A stretch of 64,000 bases of DNA from positions 3,162,001 to 3,226,000 of the forward strand of contig NZ_AP023239.1 in assembly GCF_013393385.1 (NCBI RefSeq). The letters are read 5' to 3'. Position 1 is the first letter of the stretch, and each line of letters opens with the position of its first letter. Of this stretch, positions 62,396-64,000 are shown piece after piece. A model generated the notes under the pieces. The model did no database searches. It had not been told where the DNA came from and saw only the letters and a program-made list of their open reading frames with translations. The stretch comes from Paenibacillus sp. URB8-2 (GTDB taxonomy: Bacteria > Bacillota > Bacilli > Paenibacillales > Paenibacillaceae). A program made the position numbers and the translations under genes.

Positions 62396-64000
62396 TCATT
62401 CCACCGCCAGCTCGCCCGTTTCCGGGCTTCTGAGGATCAGCTTGCCTTCCGCTGCCGAACCGTCCGGCAGCACCAGCTTCAGCTTGGCGGTGCGCCCTTT
62501 TTCAATAAGCGCCTTGATTTGGGTGTCGGTAAGCTGTCTGCCATAACTCTCCTTCCAGATCACGAATCCGCAGCCTTCCTTGTAATGGGAGCATCCGTAC
62601 CCCTTGCGGCCCATAAAGATTTGGCCGCCGCAGCCGGGCCGCGGACACGCCCCGATGAACTTAGGCGCGCCGGACCGGGAAGCTCCACCTGCAGAGGCAT
62701 CGCCGCCCATCTTCGCGCCGCGTGGCGCCGAAGAAGCGTTGTCACCCGTGGCATCGCCGCCCGTCTTCACGCCGCTCCGCCCCGGAGAAGCCGAGCCCGC
62801 TGCGGCGTAACCGTCTGCGGCCGCGTCCAATGCCGCTGCGGCGGACCGGCCTGCGGCCCCTTCCCTAGCGGCTCCGCCAGCCTCGCCTCCCGCTTTCCCG
62901 GATGCGCCGCTCCGCCGGCTGCCGGAGCCTGAGCCGTCCTTCCCGCCGCTTGTGCGCCGAGAGCCCCCCCTTCCTTTCCCTCTCGTGCCGGAAGCCGGTT
63001 CGGAGCTTTCAAAGGACATTTTGTCGGCTCGGGACTGCGCGCGGACCTTATCGACGATCATCGCCGCGAATTTTTTTACATTCTCCATAAATTGCAGGTC
63101 CGACGCCACTCCGCGCGAGATTTCAGTCAGACGGCGCTCCCACTGGCCCGTCATTTCCGGAGAAGTCAACAGCTCGACGCCGGCTCCCCGGATCAGCTCG
63201 ATCGCGGTTCGGCCCTTTTGCGTAATCAGAATCTTTTTACCCTGCATCTCGATGTAGCCAACCTTTTTCAGCCGTTCGATCGTTGCCGCTCTGGTCGCCG
63301 GAGTTCCCAGACCCGAATCCTTCATCGCGTCCCGCAGCTCCTCGTCCTCAATCTGCTTGCCTGCGCTTTCCATGGCCTTCAGCAGGGTGCCTTCCGTAAA
63401 AGCCTTCGGCGGCTGAGTCTCCTTCTCCTTCACAACGGCGTCTCCGCAATGCACGCCTTCGCCGGAAACAATGGAGAATGGCTCGCTGACCTCGGTCTCC
63501 TCTTCCTCTTCATCTTCCTTGCCCTTGGCCCTGCCGCCCCTTGGCTTATCCTTCTTCTGATCACTGTAAATGACCTTCCAGCCGAGACTCAGCAGCTCTT
63601 TGACCGTCGTCTTGAACTTTTCTTCCTCTACTTCGGTAATGACGGCATGCATCTTGTATTCGGCGGCAGGATAGAACTGCGACAGGAACCGGCGGACAAT
63701 GAGATCGTACAGCTTCTGCTCGTCGGGACCAAGTCCCGCCGCTTTGCGTCCTGTCGGCAGGATGGCATGGTGATCTTCAACCTTTGCCGGGTTGCAGACA
63801 AACTTGTTACCTTTGTGGACCAGATTTCGGTTGGCGCCTTTCACCCAGTCATCGTAGGCTGTTCCCGTAAGGGAGGACAGCGTCTTATGCATCTCCGGAA
63901 TATTCTGCTCGGTCACATAGTTGGAATTTGTTCGCGGGTACGAAATCACCTTATGCTTCTCGTACAGCGCTTGGGCAAGGTCGAGCGTCTTTTTGGCCGA
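62396..64000 (-). CDS. topB: DNA topoisomerase III TopB (5' part cut by window edge)
   Basis: C-terminal ~535 residues of a type IA topoisomerase. VISYPRTNSNYV carries the catalytic tyrosine, DHHAILPTG and GLGTPATRAATIERL are conserved core motifs, and a C-terminal zinc-ribbon-like domain CPRPGCGG...CSHYKEGCGF closes the protein. It decatenates DNA. Between core and zinc domain lies a ~120-residue Gly/Ala/Ser/Arg-rich linker (62657-63015), unusually long; a Glu-rich stretch (KGKEDEEEEETEV) sits earlier. The N-terminus is beyond the edge. Confidence 0.93.
   Translation of the reverse strand, partial: SAKKTLDLAQALYEKHKVISYPRTNSNYVTEQNIPEMHKTLSSLTGTAYDDWVKGANRNLVHKGNKFVCNPAKVEDHHAILPTGRKAAGLGPDEQKLYDLIVRRFLSQFYPAAEYKMHAVITEVEEEKFKTTVKELLSLGWKVIYSDQKKDKPRGGRAKGKEDEEEEETEVSEPFSIVSGEGVHCGDAVVKEKETQPPKAFTEGTLLKAMESAGKQIEDEELRDAMKDSGLGTPATRAATIERLKKVGYIEMQGKKILITQKGRTAIELIRGAGVELLTSPEMTGQWERRLTEISRGVASDLQFMENVKKFAAMIVDKVRAQSRADKMSFESSEPASGTRGKGRGGSRRTSGGKDGSGSGSRRSGASGKAGGEAGGAAREGAAGRSAAAALDAAADGYAAAGSASPGRSGVKTGGDATGDNASSAPRGAKMGGDASAGGASRSGAPKFIGACPRPGCGGQIFMGRKGYGCSHYKEGCGFVIWKESYGRQLTDTQIKALIEKGRTAKLKLVLPDGSAAEGKLILRSPETGELAVE

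Overview
This window reads as a chromosomal segment of a Gram-positive, spore-former-type Bacillota, most likely Paenibacillus. The evidence is the gene content: a XerS recombinase, pyrK-pyrD, a glgC / glgB-glgA cluster, a TPP-riboswitch thiC, DUF4178-pspA, strong AGGAGG ribosome sites and frequent TTG/GTG starts. The genus is an inference from content, not from a marker gene.

Layout. 1-3.7 kb: WYL regulator (cut by the left edge), a Gfo/Idh/MocA oxidoreductase and riboswitch-controlled thiC. 3.75-18.76 kb: an AT-rich accessory block of short minus-strand genes, each followed by a 64-170 bp element with inverted ends. I identify this as an integron gene-cassette array (attC sites) without an integrase in view. 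It carries Nudix hydrolases, two methyltransferases, a HAD phosphatase, a GNAT acetyltransferase, a phospholipase-C-like protein, an isochorismatase-like hydrolase, several unknown proteins and two copies of a holin-like type I toxin. Several cassettes are broken by stops, a frameshift or deletions, and two insertion elements (TnpB type and IS3 type) have entered. 18.8-32.9 kb: ordinary regulator/transporter pairs (SgrR-like/MFS, HxlR/MFS, Rrf2/AbrB-like, TetR/membrane protein), SDR-GNAT, xerS and the molybdenum cofactor genes moeA-mobB. 33-39 kb: DUF4178-pspA, pyrK-pyrD, a polysaccharide deacetylase and a LysM-3D cell-wall protein. 39-46 kb: ppk and ppx convergent and overlapping, then an amino-acid ABC transporter split by an IS200-type element. 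46-53.5 kb: glycogen/maltodextrin metabolism. 53.5-64 kb: a coupled ABC ATPase-lipoprotein-response regulator-kinase-GNAT operon, an ArsR-type regulator, a HAD hydrolase, a membrane-anchored DsbA-like protein and topB (cut by the right edge).

The main find is the cassette array. On the minus strand each cassette begins with an 8-base core GTTANNNG, and the same core recurs as its reverse complement at the 3' end of that same cassette rather than at the other end of the same attC site. Twelve cassettes can be tested: seven match 8/8 and five match 7/8. This is what integron recombination through a circular cassette predicts, and it fixes the array polarity. Such arrays are seldom reported from Bacillota. 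Further points of interest are a conserved extension flanking the cores, a branched fold predicted inside the long attC sites, and a type I toxin-antitoxin module carried as a cassette in two copies.

A second, independent pattern is a ~104 bp intergenic two-hairpin repeat present four times between 33 and 53.5 kb; two copies are identical and one shows a compensatory base-pair change. All protein assignments are from motif recognition only; no database search was run.
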